Source of the DNA: Bacillota bacterium
Lineage (GTDB): Bacteria > Bacillota > Clostridia > Acetivibrionales > DTU013
Assembly: GCA_023399355.1 (NCBI GenBank)
Contig: JAEWQC010000088.1
Location: 1 to 64,000 of the forward strand
DNA: 64,000 bases
Reading direction: 5' to 3'
The notes under the pieces are model-generated. The model was not told the origin of the DNA. It was given only the letters and a program-made list of their open reading frames with translations, and did not search any database. The number at the start of each line of letters is the position of its first letter. Positions within the stretch are counted from its first letter, which is position 1. Position numbers and translations under genes: made by a program. Of this stretch, positions 41,751-50,468 are shown one piece after another.

Positions 41751-42656
41751 ATGAAGAAAAAGACGATTTCAAAAAAATTTATTTATCTTCTTGTTTCAAT
41801 TTTAGTAATTTCATCATTTTCAGCATGCATGGGCGGTAAGGAGTTAAAAGAATACAACAAACTGCTCAAAAGCTATGAAAAGGACAGGGATTATAAAAAA
41901 AGTACAACCGCGATAAAAAAAATTATCAACTCCAATAATGGCAAGCGCCTGGCTCATGTTTTCAACAATACAACCGGTTCGGCTTTTAATTGGATTATTT
42001 CCAATAAGGGAGACATAAAGGGAATCCCAATCCTCGCATACCATTGTGTAGATTCAAGCATATGGGGCGATAGGCCCATGTTCGTATCCCCGGATAATTT
42101 CGACAGGCAGATGAGATACCTGCGGGATCAGGGATATGAAACAATAACTTTCAGAGATCTGTCTCAGCTCCATTCAATAAAAAAACCGGTTTTAATTACT
42201 TTTGACGATGGCTATGAAAATAATTACACCAACGCATATCCGATATTGAAAAAGTATGAGTTCAAAGCAACTATATTCCTGGTGGCAGATTTTATAGACA
42301 AGCCGAAATTTCTGAAACTCGAGGAGATCAGGAAGATGCGGGATATCATAGACTTTCAGAGCCATACCATGACACATCGGCATCTCGCAGCCCTTGATCC
42401 TGCAAAAATCGAGTTTGAACTATCCGAATCAAAAAAGAGACTTGAATACCTCCTGGGTAAAAAAATCGACATCATAGCCTACCCCTATGGAAGTTATGAC
42501 AGCAGTGTGCTGGACATCGCTAAAAAGTATTATGCCTATGGGGTGACAACTAATTATGGTAAATTTGTAGATGTACCAGCAAATGAATACACCATCAAAA
42601 GAATGTATGTCTTAAACCAGATGGATCTGGACAAATTTATCAAGTTATTTAATTAA
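41751..42656 (+). CDS. Polysaccharide deacetylase lipoprotein (CE4)
   Basis: 301 aa. A signal sequence ends in a lipobox-like SSFSAC (Cys27), so membrane anchoring outside the cell is likely. The NodB domain has motif 1 TFDDGYENN (catalytic and metal Asp), motif 2 SHTMTH (metal His pair) and motif 3 YPYGSYD. IPILAYHCVDSS precedes it as in the PgdA/YheN-type enzymes acting on peptidoglycan or exopolysaccharide. The ribosome site is weak (GTGAG). A hairpin at 42768-42797 may end the transcript. Confidence 0.9.
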   Translation: MKKKTISKKFIYLLVSILVISSFSACMGGKELKEYNKLLKSYEKDRDYKKSTTAIKKIINSNNGKRLAHVFNNTTGSAFNWIISNKGDIKGIPILAYHCVDSSIWGDRPMFVSPDNFDRQMRYLRDQGYETITFRDLSQLHSIKKPVLITFDDGYENNYTNAYPILKKYEFKATIFLVADFIDKPKFLKLEEIRKMRDIIDFQSHTMTHRHLAALDPAKIEFELSESKKRLEYLLGKKIDIIAYPYGSYDSSVLDIAKKYYAYGVTTNYGKFVDVPANEYTIKRMYVLNQMDLDKFIKLFN

Positions 42657-42767
42657 TAGCGTGAGACATTGAGAAGCATCACCTAAAATGTGAAATCATC
42701 TAAAGGGGAGATTGTTTGATTCCTCCGGTGTAATTTTGCCTTGGTCCCCGGAAGAATAGAATATCAG

Positions 42768-42797
42768 GGCAGTGTTATTCCACTGTCTTATCTTTTG
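42768..42797 (+). terminator. Probable terminator after the deacetylase gene
   Basis: GGCAGTG-TTATTC-CACTGTC followed by TTATCTTTT, 112 bp after the stop codon; the T tract is interrupted. Confidence 0.55.
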
Positions 42798-42816
42798 TAA
42801 TATAAAATTCCGTTTA

Positions 42817-43083
42817 TTAAGCGGCCTTTCCCAGTTCTTTTGAATATACCGGTACTTTTTTGCTTCGCCTCTTCAGTTGCTTCCTGAATTCCAAAAGCAA
42901 AACGGCGCAAAATGCACTAAATAAAGAAAAAATGGCTGTCATCCAATCGGAAGAGCCACTTACCCCTTTATCCCCTACCCCAATCATTGCTGAAACAGTG
43001 AGCCAGATAAAGACCATAGATGTTATCGCCACAGCCACAGTTGTGAAATTAATCAAAAGCCTTAAAAGAAGTTTGTTTTTCAA
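42817..43083 (-). CDS. Small two-helix membrane protein
   Basis: 88 aa. Two hydrophobic segments (FTTVAVAITSMVFIWLTVSA and MTAIFSLFSAFCAVLLLEF) are separated by a short Gly/Ser loop; the C-terminus is strongly basic (RKQLKRRSKKVP) and should be cytoplasmic. It starts at TTG 43083, eight bases after GGAGGT. No family recognised. Confidence 0.7.
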   Translation of the reverse strand: MKNKLLLRLLINFTTVAVAITSMVFIWLTVSAMIGVGDKGVSGSSDWMTAIFSLFSAFCAVLLLEFRKQLKRRSKKVPVYSKELGKAA

Positions 43084-43273
43084 TAAACGACACCTCCTTA
43101 CATATCTTCCAATATTATATCATATGATATTTTGGCTACAAGTAATATATCGTCAGATTTTGATAAATTTTAAGAATATTTAGGACTTAATTTTTTTGCA
43201 AATTAAACATACCAGTGCTAACATTAGTATTGGCATATCGGTTCAAAGGTAAAGGAGAGGGGCGATATCGAGC

Positions 43274-43996
43274 ATGGTTGACCTTAAGATGTGGATTTCA
43301 AGCAGCAGGAATATCGTTTTCTTCGGCGGAGCAGGCGTTTCCACCGAAAGCAGTATCCCTGATTTCAGGAGCGAAGATGGCATTTACAATACAATCAGCA
43401 AATATGGGTATTCCCCGGAAGTTATCCTCAGCCATTCTTTTTTCATATCTCATATGGCGGAGTTCTACGACTATTACAAAAACAACCTTGTTTTTACAGG
43501 AGCAAAACCGAACAAAGCACATCTAGCCCTCGCAGCGCTTGAGAAGAAAGGTGTTCTGAAAGCGGTCGTCACACAGAATATCGATGGCCTTCATCAGGCG
43601 GCAGGCAGCGAAACCGTACTGGAGCTGCATGGTTCCGTCCACCGGAATTCCTGTATGAATTGCGGCCAAAAGTTCCCGCTGGATTTTGTTCTGAAATATG
43701 ACGGGACGGTTCCGATGTGCAATAAATGCAGTCACCCCATCCGACCAGAGGTTACCTTGTACGAGGAATCCCTGGACATGGATGTGATGGAAAAAGCGAT
43801 AAGTTATATCCGGAAAGCTGATGTTCTGATAGTTGGAGGGACTTCACTGGCAGTTTATCCGGCTGCCGGTCTGATCAATTACTACAGGGGTGACAAGCTT
43901 GTATTGATAAACAAGTCCCCGACGCCCTATGATTCCAAAGCTGCACTGGTAATAAACGATTCCATCGGCAAGGTGCTGGGAGAAGCCGTCACATAG
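43274..43996 (+). CDS. NAD-dependent protein deacylase, sirtuin family
   Basis: 240 aa. Sir2 motifs in order: VFFGGAGVSTESSIPDFRS (NAD binding), TQNIDGLHQ, LHGSVH (catalytic His), zinc Cys pairs CMNC and CNKC, IRPEVTLYEE, and GGTSLAVYPAA. It removes acetyl or acyl groups from lysines using NAD. ATG 43274 follows GGAGAGGGG at a rather long distance. It is convergent with the glycosyltransferase gene, 12 bp apart. Confidence 0.95.
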   Translation: MVDLKMWISSSRNIVFFGGAGVSTESSIPDFRSEDGIYNTISKYGYSPEVILSHSFFISHMAEFYDYYKNNLVFTGAKPNKAHLALAALEKKGVLKAVVTQNIDGLHQAAGSETVLELHGSVHRNSCMNCGQKFPLDFVLKYDGTVPMCNKCSHPIRPEVTLYEESLDMDVMEKAISYIRKADVLIVGGTSLAVYPAAGLINYYRGDKLVLINKSPTPYDSKAALVINDSIGKVLGEAVT

Positions 43997-44008
43997 AACC
44001 TGAAGCTG

Positions 44009-45484
44009 TCACCTTGAACTGTCAGGAAACGACATCTGTTTGAATGGCCTGCTGATTTCTGCACAAAAAGACAGGCCAGCTCCGGCTAGAAGGATAAATG
44101 CCGGCATGGCGGGGAAGTGGTATCTTGATTGGACCTCAAGAAAGGTATGCGCTATGAACAGACCTTGAAACAGCAGCAAAAAAATAACTATTTTATAGGA
44201 TCTGTTTTCAATGCAGAATAAACAACCTATAATCGACATCAGCAATATAAAAACATAGAATATTTGTGATACTGCATTCAACAAGCGTGGACTATTGATC
44301 AAATATTGGCCGGCTGCATTTGTATATTCGGTTTTTCTCAAGCTCCAATAGACTCCGTAATCCTCACTTCCCCATTGTGTAATATATTTTCTTTCCATCA
44401 GCATGGTAAAACTCAACGGATGGGATAATATCCTGTTGATTGCTCTGATCGTTGCTTCCTTATGAATTTTTGCATAATTATAGATAAATTCAGTGATTAT
44501 TTTTGTATCTTCCTTATTGTAGGTCCCATTTGAAACAAAGTTGGTACCAATCAGCAAATTGAACCCCGACGATGATTTATAGATGGGTACCCCGATCAGA
44601 TTGCTCAAAGGAAGGGTCAATGCAAGAAAACTTATGATAAATAGGACACCGATCGCCAATGTAGTTCTGCATTTGAACAGGATGGACTTTAATCTATACT
44701 CGGTGGATGGTTTAAACAAGAATAAAACCATAATAAAAATCGGGACCAGTATAAGTGCGACAGGCCGGATAAATTGGGTGACAGCCAGGGATATCCCGGT
44801 ACCGATGGAATAAACCGTAGATTCTCTGGCATCAATAGCCTCTATGGTTTTTATAAACAATTGTACACTAAGTAATAGAAACAGCAGAAAAATATGCTCG
44901 GATGCCAGAACCGAAGTAAGCATGATCTGCGCAGGCCATATCGAATACAGCAAACTTGTAATCCGTCCGATACGATCATTAAATGTCTTTCCTGCAATAT
45001 GATAAATCTGCAATGATGTAACTACGGAGATCAATACATTGAATAACTTTGCATCAATTAAATAGGACCCGAATATTTTGTAAATAACCGAAAGTACCAG
45101 CGGAAACCCGAATTTAAAGGGAAAAACCGTATAAGTCGGGTTGTATACATTAAAAACACCTTTACTTGCATGTACCGCGTAATCATTAAACAGGATAAAA
45201 TCAGAATCCGGCTTGGAATTCACCAGCAATATCCATAAGATTCTGGGCAGTATTGTTACAATAACCAGTATCAGCAGAAATTTTTTATTACTTATTTTTA
45301 TCCGGCTGTTAATGCGAACTCCCCGAATCATGACAATGCTTAAAAAAGCAACCGCAGTTAGAACAAGGAATGAAGGTATATTTAGCGTCGAGGGGCTTTT
45401 TACAAATACGGATAAAATGAAAATATACCCTAAAAGTATTAGACCAATATAAACGAGTATCGAATAAATCTTATTTCCGGTCAT
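44009..45484 (-). CDS. GT39-like membrane glycosyltransferase
   Basis: 491 aa with about eleven membrane helices. After the first helices, LVNSKPDSDFILFNDYAVHA gives the DxD-like acidic site of GT-C enzymes in the first extracytoplasmic loop. The central helices and the C-terminal HTFLEVQSRYHFPAMPAFILL match ArnT/PMT-type proteins that move a sugar from a lipid carrier to lipid, polymer or protein outside the membrane. The acceptor is unknown. Transcribed alone on the minus strand, with a terminator from the next gene upstream. Confidence 0.85.
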   Translation of the reverse strand: MTGNKIYSILVYIGLILLGYIFILSVFVKSPSTLNIPSFLVLTAVAFLSIVMIRGVRINSRIKISNKKFLLILVIVTILPRILWILLVNSKPDSDFILFNDYAVHASKGVFNVYNPTYTVFPFKFGFPLVLSVIYKIFGSYLIDAKLFNVLISVVTSLQIYHIAGKTFNDRIGRITSLLYSIWPAQIMLTSVLASEHIFLLFLLLSVQLFIKTIEAIDARESTVYSIGTGISLAVTQFIRPVALILVPIFIMVLFLFKPSTEYRLKSILFKCRTTLAIGVLFIISFLALTLPLSNLIGVPIYKSSSGFNLLIGTNFVSNGTYNKEDTKIITEFIYNYAKIHKEATIRAINRILSHPLSFTMLMERKYITQWGSEDYGVYWSLRKTEYTNAAGQYLINSPRLLNAVSQIFYVFILLMSIIGCLFCIENRSYKIVIFLLLFQGLFIAHTFLEVQSRYHFPAMPAFILLAGAGLSFCAEISRPFKQMSFPDSSR

Positions 45485-45590
45485 AGTGCTTCCTTAAATA
45501 CTATCCTTCCAGACTTTGCTTTATGATAACCATAAGTTTCTAGGTATATACATAATTTCAAAAATTATTCATTCCGATGATAGTGATAAT

Positions 45591-45620
45591 AAAAAAGAAT
45601 CCGGCGATCAGCCGGACTCC
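45591..45620 (-). terminator. Rho-independent terminator of the secreted GxIT protein gene
   Basis: On the minus strand GAGTCCGGC-TGATC-GCCGGATTC is followed by TTTTTTATT, 65 bp after the stop at 45686. Confidence 0.88.
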
Positions 45621-45685
45621 TACAATTAGCATCAGGTTTGTCCATCATTTTACTCTGGAGCACCTGGTTTGTACTTCATTTGGTC

Positions 45686-46177
45686 TCAAGCAGCAGGTCT
45701 GTCCTTCATATGATGCCCGCCATGCTTGAACCATTGGCCTTGAAGCCAGGGATAGCCGTTTCCGTCCCAATTCGTAATCATTTCATTGAATTCCCTGGTC
45801 ATTGCATCCCCCTTTTCCCGGGTAATTCTGCCGTCCTTGACCCTGCTGTTGACGGATGTCTTGAACTCTTCCATTAATTTTGCTTTTTTCTGCGGCAAAG
45901 CCAGCTTGTTGAATTCGTTGATTTTGGCTATTGCTGCATCGATCCTGACTATCTTTTCAGCCGCTTCCTCTTTTGTGATCCTGCCTTCCTTAAGCATGGA
46001 CTGCACCTTGGCTTTCCTGCATTCAAGTGCTTTTACAGGGTCCTTTTCAAAGTCGGCGCATTTTTTGTCTCCAATTACGGGATCTCTCTCAGTACCTTGT
46101 GCGAGGACTGTAAAAGCTGTTGTGCTTGTCAGGAAAGCTATCACTGTTACACATGCAAATAATTTTAAAATCTTCAA
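45686..46177 (-). CDS. Secreted DUF2680-like protein
   Basis: 163 aa. A signal peptide (LKILKLFACVTVIAFLTS ... VLA) precedes an all-helical mature part with units KVQSMLKEGRITKEEAAEKI and SRVKDGRITREKGDAM, the helix-GxIT-helix pattern of DUF2680-type proteins, and a Trp/Gly/His-rich end (YPWLQGQWFKHGGHH). TTG 46177 is seven bases after GGAGG; the longer GTG at 46186 lies inside that ribosome site, so it is not the start. Function unknown. Confidence 0.8.
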   Translation of the reverse strand: MKILKLFACVTVIAFLTSTTAFTVLAQGTERDPVIGDKKCADFEKDPVKALECRKAKVQSMLKEGRITKEEAAEKIVRIDAAIAKINEFNKLALPQKKAKLMEEFKTSVNSRVKDGRITREKGDAMTREFNEMITNWDGNGYPWLQGQWFKHGGHHMKDRPAA

Positions 46178-46251
46178 GTAAACCACCTCCTTTTCAAAGG
46201 TAGTTTGCCCGTAATTTGAATTTATTTTAGTTAAAGTATTGGAAACTCCAT

Positions 46252-47739
46252 TTACAAATCCGTTTTTGTCAGTCTCTCCAATTTTTCACTTGAAAGCTGT
46301 ATCTCCTTCGTAATATTAAACACACTTTCAATATTTTTGTCCTGATCCTCCACCGTTGCCAGCATTTCTTGAGTTGCAGCGGAATGCTCCTCGGAAATTC
46401 CTGCGACACTTTCCACTTCGAGCCTGATTTTCTCAAATAGTTTAATTACATTTCCAACCATGCCGGATTCATCCTCAATACATTTGTCAATCTCCGCGAA
46501 CGAAGATTGTATCTCTGCAAAGCTGTCATTCACCTTGAGTGCTATTTCATTTCCGTTTTCAGCCGCAAGCTTTCCGTTGCTGACAACATCAAGGGCAATG
46601 CTGCTTTTATTTACAATATCAGCGATGATATCATTAATCAGCTTAACGGTATTGGTGCTTTCATCGGCTAATTTACGCACTTCTTCTGCAACAACAGCGA
46701 AACCCTTTCCATGCTCGCCTGCTCTAGCAGCCTCAATTGCGGCATTCAACGAAAGCATATTGGTCTGATCCGCGACTTGTTTGATACCGGTCAGGAATGT
46801 ATTGATCCTCCCCATGCTCTTTTGCAGCTCGGCTACGGTATCGTAGGAACTATTCACTGCTTTGTTTATAATAACCATTTGCTTTTGCATATCGGCAATA
46901 TTGCCGGTACCCTCTTCAACGACGTTGTTCGCTTTTTTCGAAACCTCGGACATTTGCATGGAGAGCCTGGATGTTTCATTGATCATGGTATCGGCATTGC
47001 CCACCATCCCGCTGATATCGCTCAGACTTTCCGCCTGGCTCGTTACGCCGTCTGCGACCTCGTGTTCCGTTAAAGTTATCTGCTCGCTGGATACCTTCAG
47101 TTGCTTTAATTTATCGTAGCATTCCGAAATTTCCCTGTTTAAAAGCGTGGTATTGTTTTCAATCGTGCCAACTGTATTTTTCAATTCATATAAAACTTCC
47201 GTTGCTTCTTTCTCTTTGCCTGCAGCATTTTTAATTAACTCGTTGCCCCACATGCTCAGGAAGAATAAGATCGCCAGAATACTATCAACATAAATTACCA
47301 GCGCCAGTATGGAGGCGATATTTTTATACTGGCCGATAAATAGGCTTTGCAGGGCAAAAATTGAAAAAACAGCCAATAGAATATTAATAAATATTCCAAA
47401 AGCTAAAATCAGATATTTATTGAAATACAACGAAATCATAGCAATTGAAAGAAAGATCAGATAGTGGTTCCCCAACGGGAAAGATGCATTTGTAAAGATC
47501 TGCATAGCTGCTACAGATACGGGAACAAGACTGTTGACAAATGCTTTTACAGTATCCGGTATGGGTGTGAAAAACATGCCGGTAAGAATGATACAGACAA
47601 AAATACTTTCATACAATACTTTCGATCCCTTATCCCAGCCAAGTGAGGTTAATGCCATTATAGCCAACGTAACTGCCACAATGTAAATTACAATCAAGTT
47701 CAATCTGTGAGCTGTCTTGTTATGGTAATTTTGTTGCAT
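46252..47739 (-). CDS. Methyl-accepting chemotaxis protein
   Basis: 495 aa. About six membrane helices in the first 170 residues replace the usual periplasmic sensor, there is no HAMP domain, and a long cytoplasmic coiled coil follows. The signalling tip NMLSLNAAIEAARAGEHG and GFAVVAEEVRKLADEST are the conserved hairpin that contacts CheA and CheW. It probably senses a membrane or intracellular cue. No other che or fla genes are in the window. Confidence 0.92.
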   Translation of the reverse strand: MQQNYHNKTAHRLNLIVIYIVAVTLAIMALTSLGWDKGSKVLYESIFVCIILTGMFFTPIPDTVKAFVNSLVPVSVAAMQIFTNASFPLGNHYLIFLSIAMISLYFNKYLILAFGIFINILLAVFSIFALQSLFIGQYKNIASILALVIYVDSILAILFFLSMWGNELIKNAAGKEKEATEVLYELKNTVGTIENNTTLLNREISECYDKLKQLKVSSEQITLTEHEVADGVTSQAESLSDISGMVGNADTMINETSRLSMQMSEVSKKANNVVEEGTGNIADMQKQMVIINKAVNSSYDTVAELQKSMGRINTFLTGIKQVADQTNMLSLNAAIEAARAGEHGKGFAVVAEEVRKLADESTNTVKLINDIIADIVNKSSIALDVVSNGKLAAENGNEIALKVNDSFAEIQSSFAEIDKCIEDESGMVGNVIKLFEKIRLEVESVAGISEEHSAATQEMLATVEDQDKNIESVFNITKEIQLSSEKLERLTKTDL

Positions 47740-47920
47740 TCGGTAACCTCCTGTAATTTTTATTGAACATTTTCTCTATGAATTGGATATCGGAAATTTA
47801 TATAAAAGCATAACCTTTAATTCCTTATAGATGTTTCTTTTTAATATGTTTCCCTTTTAATATGTTCCCAATAGGTTCCCAACCCGTTAACAACCCGTTC
47901 CCAATCCGTTAACAAAATAG

Positions 47921-47951
47921 AACGGAAGCTATAAGAAAATTAGCTTCCGTT
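47921..47951. terminator. Palindromic hairpin, possible terminator of the aldo/keto reductase
   Basis: AACGGAAGCTA and TAGCTTCCGTT are perfectly complementary, 24 bp after the stop of the minus-strand gene at 47975. The following minus-strand tract CTATTTTGTT is a weak T run. Just left lies a short repeat of CCGTTAACAA and CCCAA blocks (about 47876-47915). Confidence 0.55.
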
Positions 47952-47974
47952 ATGGAGTCCATGCAGCTAGTCAG

Positions 47975-48997
47975 CTAAACTACATGCTCATGATAAAATT
48001 CAACATATTTCTTCAATTCACGTTTCAGAAGATTCGGTGTATCCAGACCGTAGGGACATTTGCTTTTACATTTTCCACATTCCAGGCAGCCATTAATAAG
48101 CTCCATTCTCTCTCTGAAGCTATCCTGCAGGAACTGCTTGTATGGTGCCCTTTTCAAAAGCAGTGATATTCGCGCCGCATCACGGATATGAATTCCCACA
48201 GGGCATGGCATGCAATACCCGCAGCCACGGCAGAACTCTCCGGACAGCTCCGTACGATATTTTTCAATTCTCTCCCACATGAGATCGTCAAGCATGGGAG
48301 GGGTTTTTTCAAATCCAAGAAATTCGTCCAGTTCATTCATTCTCTGAATGCCCCAGATAGGAACAACGTTATCATACTGCCGCAGAAATGCGAACGCAAC
48401 CGCCGCCTCGGACAGCAGCCCTCCCGATAGCGCCTTCATCGCGATAAGCCCGATATCCCTCTCCCTGCAAATTTCTATCAGCTTAAGATCAAGCTCCGAG
48501 GAGAGGGCATTCAGCGGAAACTGAACTGTATCATAAAGGCTCGATTCCGCTGCTCCCACGGCTATATCAATGCTATGGTTCGTCATTCCGATAAAGTGTG
48601 TCTTGCCCTGCTTTCTAGCTTCCACAAGGCCTGAATAGAGGCTTTCCGGGTCGTCAGGATCCGGAAGATTTTCAGGATTGTGCAGTTGAAACAGGTCCAC
48701 ATAGTCTGTTTTTAAATTTTGAAGGCTTGTATCAAGACTATCCAGTAAGGTCCTTTTATCTTTAGCCATTCCCTTGGTTGCAATGATAATGTCCTTTCGC
48801 ACTTCCGAGAGTGCACGGCCTAATTTCTCTTCGCTGTCACTGTAATACCGTGCTGTATCAAAAAAGTTCATGCCGTTATCATAAGCCTTTTTTAACAGGA
48901 CTCCTGCTTCTTCAACGGAAATTCTCTGAATCGGCAATGCACCGAAACCGCTTTTGCTTACCATTAAATTTGTACGTCCAAGTTTGATTTTATCCAT
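47975..48997 (-). CDS. Aldo/keto reductase with 4Fe-4S C-terminal domain
   Basis: About 340 aa. It starts MDKIKLGRTNLMVSKSGFGA with catalytic NFFDTARYYSDSEEKLG, ATKGMAKD and FQLHNPE, and has two C-terminal Cys clusters, CRGCGYCMPCP and CLECGKCKSKCP. ATG 48997 follows AAAGGT. The longest frame reaches 49207 but would translate the 26-bp repeat array, so it is rejected. Same fusion type as the gene at 23650, about 30 % smaller barrel region by eye. Confidence 0.88.
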   Translation of the reverse strand: MDKIKLGRTNLMVSKSGFGALPIQRISVEEAGVLLKKAYDNGMNFFDTARYYSDSEEKLGRALSEVRKDIIIATKGMAKDKRTLLDSLDTSLQNLKTDYVDLFQLHNPENLPDPDDPESLYSGLVEARKQGKTHFIGMTNHSIDIAVGAAESSLYDTVQFPLNALSSELDLKLIEICRERDIGLIAMKALSGGLLSEAAVAFAFLRQYDNVVPIWGIQRMNELDEFLGFEKTPPMLDDLMWERIEKYRTELSGEFCRGCGYCMPCPVGIHIRDAARISLLLKRAPYKQFLQDSFRERMELINGCLECGKCKSKCPYGLDTPNLLKRELKKYVEFYHEHVV

Positions 48998-49065
48998 TGA
49001 AAGAACCTTTCTGCATCTGTCATATTGCCCTATGTGCACTATTAACATTGCATTCATACTGTTTG

Positions 49066-49170
49066 GACTGTTTATACAAATATACTGCTCCCGACTGTTT
49101 ATACGAATATGCCGCTCCGATTGTCTGCACGAATATGCTGCTCCGATTGTCTGCACGAATATGCTGCTCC
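49066..49170. repeat. 26-bp tandem array, four copies
   Basis: Units begin at 49066, 49093, 49119 and 49145. The last two are identical (ATTGTCTGCACGAATATGCT core), the first two diverged (GACTGTTTATACAAATATAC). It lies between the start of the aldo/keto reductase gene and the end of the esterase gene, in the expected promoter region of the former. The gradient of divergence points to recent duplication at the right end. Confidence 0.85.
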
Positions 49171-49216
49171 ATCTTTCATACCGTACTGCAGTCTCCCCGG
49201 GTTCCAATACTTTATA

Positions 49217-50179
49217 TTATTTCTGTAAATGCTTCATCAACATACCGAGCTGTTTTTCAACAAAGCCCGGCAGATACTCATGGCCAAAATAGCGGAAAAC
49301 TGCAATATCCTTCGGACAAACCAAATGGTTATATGCGGCAAATACCGTCGATGGCGGCGTTATATCATCCACAAGCCCCGCGGCTGCAAGAACCGGGCAT
49401 TTTATGTCTGGCGCGAGATTCATCACATCAAAATAGGAGAGTGTTTTTTTAGCCTGTTCCTCAATTTCAGGAGCCGTATTTCTGCGAAAATATTCGTTGA
49501 TTTCGCCATATGGCATGCCCGGCGCTATATCGATTGCCCTGTTAAAATGTGAAAGATAAGGATACATGGAAACAGCAACTTTCGGTATGTCCGACAATGC
49601 GGCAGAAGCAAGCGTCAACGCACCGCCCTGGCTGCCTCCCATCACACCGATCCTGCCGGCGTCCACTTTGTCAATCGAAGCAAGTACTTCAAGCGCACGT
49701 ACGCAATCCATATAAACAGCCCGGTAATAATACTGGTCCGGCGAAAGGATTCCCTTTGTCATCCAGCCGCTGTGGTTGCCATGTGAAGTGACCACATTGT
49801 CCGAGCTGTTACCCTGCTGTCCTCTGACAAGCATTTGCAGCACGGCATACCCATGGAGAGCCAGATTGACCGTATCACTGATGCAGCCGTCGGCAGCCCA
49901 GTTATATCCATGGAAAGCAACGATTCCGGGGTATTTGCCAGGCGCTTCCGGTACGGCAAACCACCCGTCGATATGCGCATCCATGAAACCTGAAAATGTG
50001 ACCCTGTAAACCCTGACACCTCTTGCCGGATATTCATATGGCTGTAAATCATATTTCAATCCAACCTGTGCCAATTCCTTCAATGCCTTTTCCCAAAATT
50101 CCTTGAAATCCGGTTGTCTGGTAAGCTCCGGTTTATACTTTTTCAATTCTTCAAGACTCATGTCGTACGGTTGAAGCAA
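49217..50179 (-). CDS. CE7-family acetyl esterase (acetyl xylan esterase / cephalosporin-C deacetylase)
   Basis: About 320 aa alpha/beta hydrolase. VRGQQGNSSD and HGYNWAADG match the CE7 oxyanion region, GVMGGSQGGALT carries the nucleophilic Ser, LVDDITPPS the Asp and FGHEYLPG the His. CE7 enzymes remove acetyl groups from small xylo-oligosaccharides and similar substrates in the cytoplasm; no signal peptide is seen. TTG 50179 is six bases after GGGAGGT; the TTG at 50194 lies within that site. The start is only ~35 bp from copy 2 of the dispersed element. Confidence 0.9.
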   Translation of the reverse strand: MLQPYDMSLEELKKYKPELTRQPDFKEFWEKALKELAQVGLKYDLQPYEYPARGVRVYRVTFSGFMDAHIDGWFAVPEAPGKYPGIVAFHGYNWAADGCISDTVNLALHGYAVLQMLVRGQQGNSSDNVVTSHGNHSGWMTKGILSPDQYYYRAVYMDCVRALEVLASIDKVDAGRIGVMGGSQGGALTLASAALSDIPKVAVSMYPYLSHFNRAIDIAPGMPYGEINEYFRRNTAPEIEEQAKKTLSYFDVMNLAPDIKCPVLAAAGLVDDITPPSTVFAAYNHLVCPKDIAVFRYFGHEYLPGFVEKQLGMLMKHLQK

Positions 50180-50216
50180 AACAACACCTCCCAAAAGCTA
50201 TCTTATTTGTTATAGT

Positions 50217-50446
50217 GCATCAGTTCAAAGAAAATGTCTCGGTTGCAGAAATATTTTCTTATCCATGTATAAAATTTCCCAAGGGGATTCTATACTATCA
50301 CTGCATTTCAATGAGGCTGGTAGCAAGCAGAGGTTGCCACTCCCCATGTATCCCGGGCGGCTGACATGTTAACCGCCTGAAAACCAAATCTGTACCCTCC
50401 ACCCGGACTTTTTGCGAAAGTAAAAGAACCAAGAGGGGGAGGACAT
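50217..50446 (+). ncRNA. Dispersed structured element, copy 2 (candidate noncoding RNA)
   Basis: About 230 bp aligning end to end with 11586-11812. Shared blocks: GCATCAGTTCAAAGAAA, GCAGAAATATTTTCTTA, TGCATTTCAATGAGGC, CCATGTATCCCGGGC, GCCTGAAAACCAAA and GACTTTTTGCGAAAGT. Helices persist with changed bases: CCTCC/GGAGG (50396-50400 with 50438-50442) replaces CCGCC/GGCGG of copy 1, and GTATA...TATAC (50267-50295) replaces the AT-rich hairpin. If transcribed rightwards it runs into the 3' end of the opposite gene; leftwards it would be in the esterase leader. Confidence 0.6.
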
Positions 50447-50468
50447 CTTTTGCCTCATTATATTAAGT

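Noticed and set aside
48954..49452. Plus-strand ORFs of 112 and 151 aa across the 26-bp array
   Set aside because: They translate the tandem repeats and antisense coding DNA; no ribosome site.
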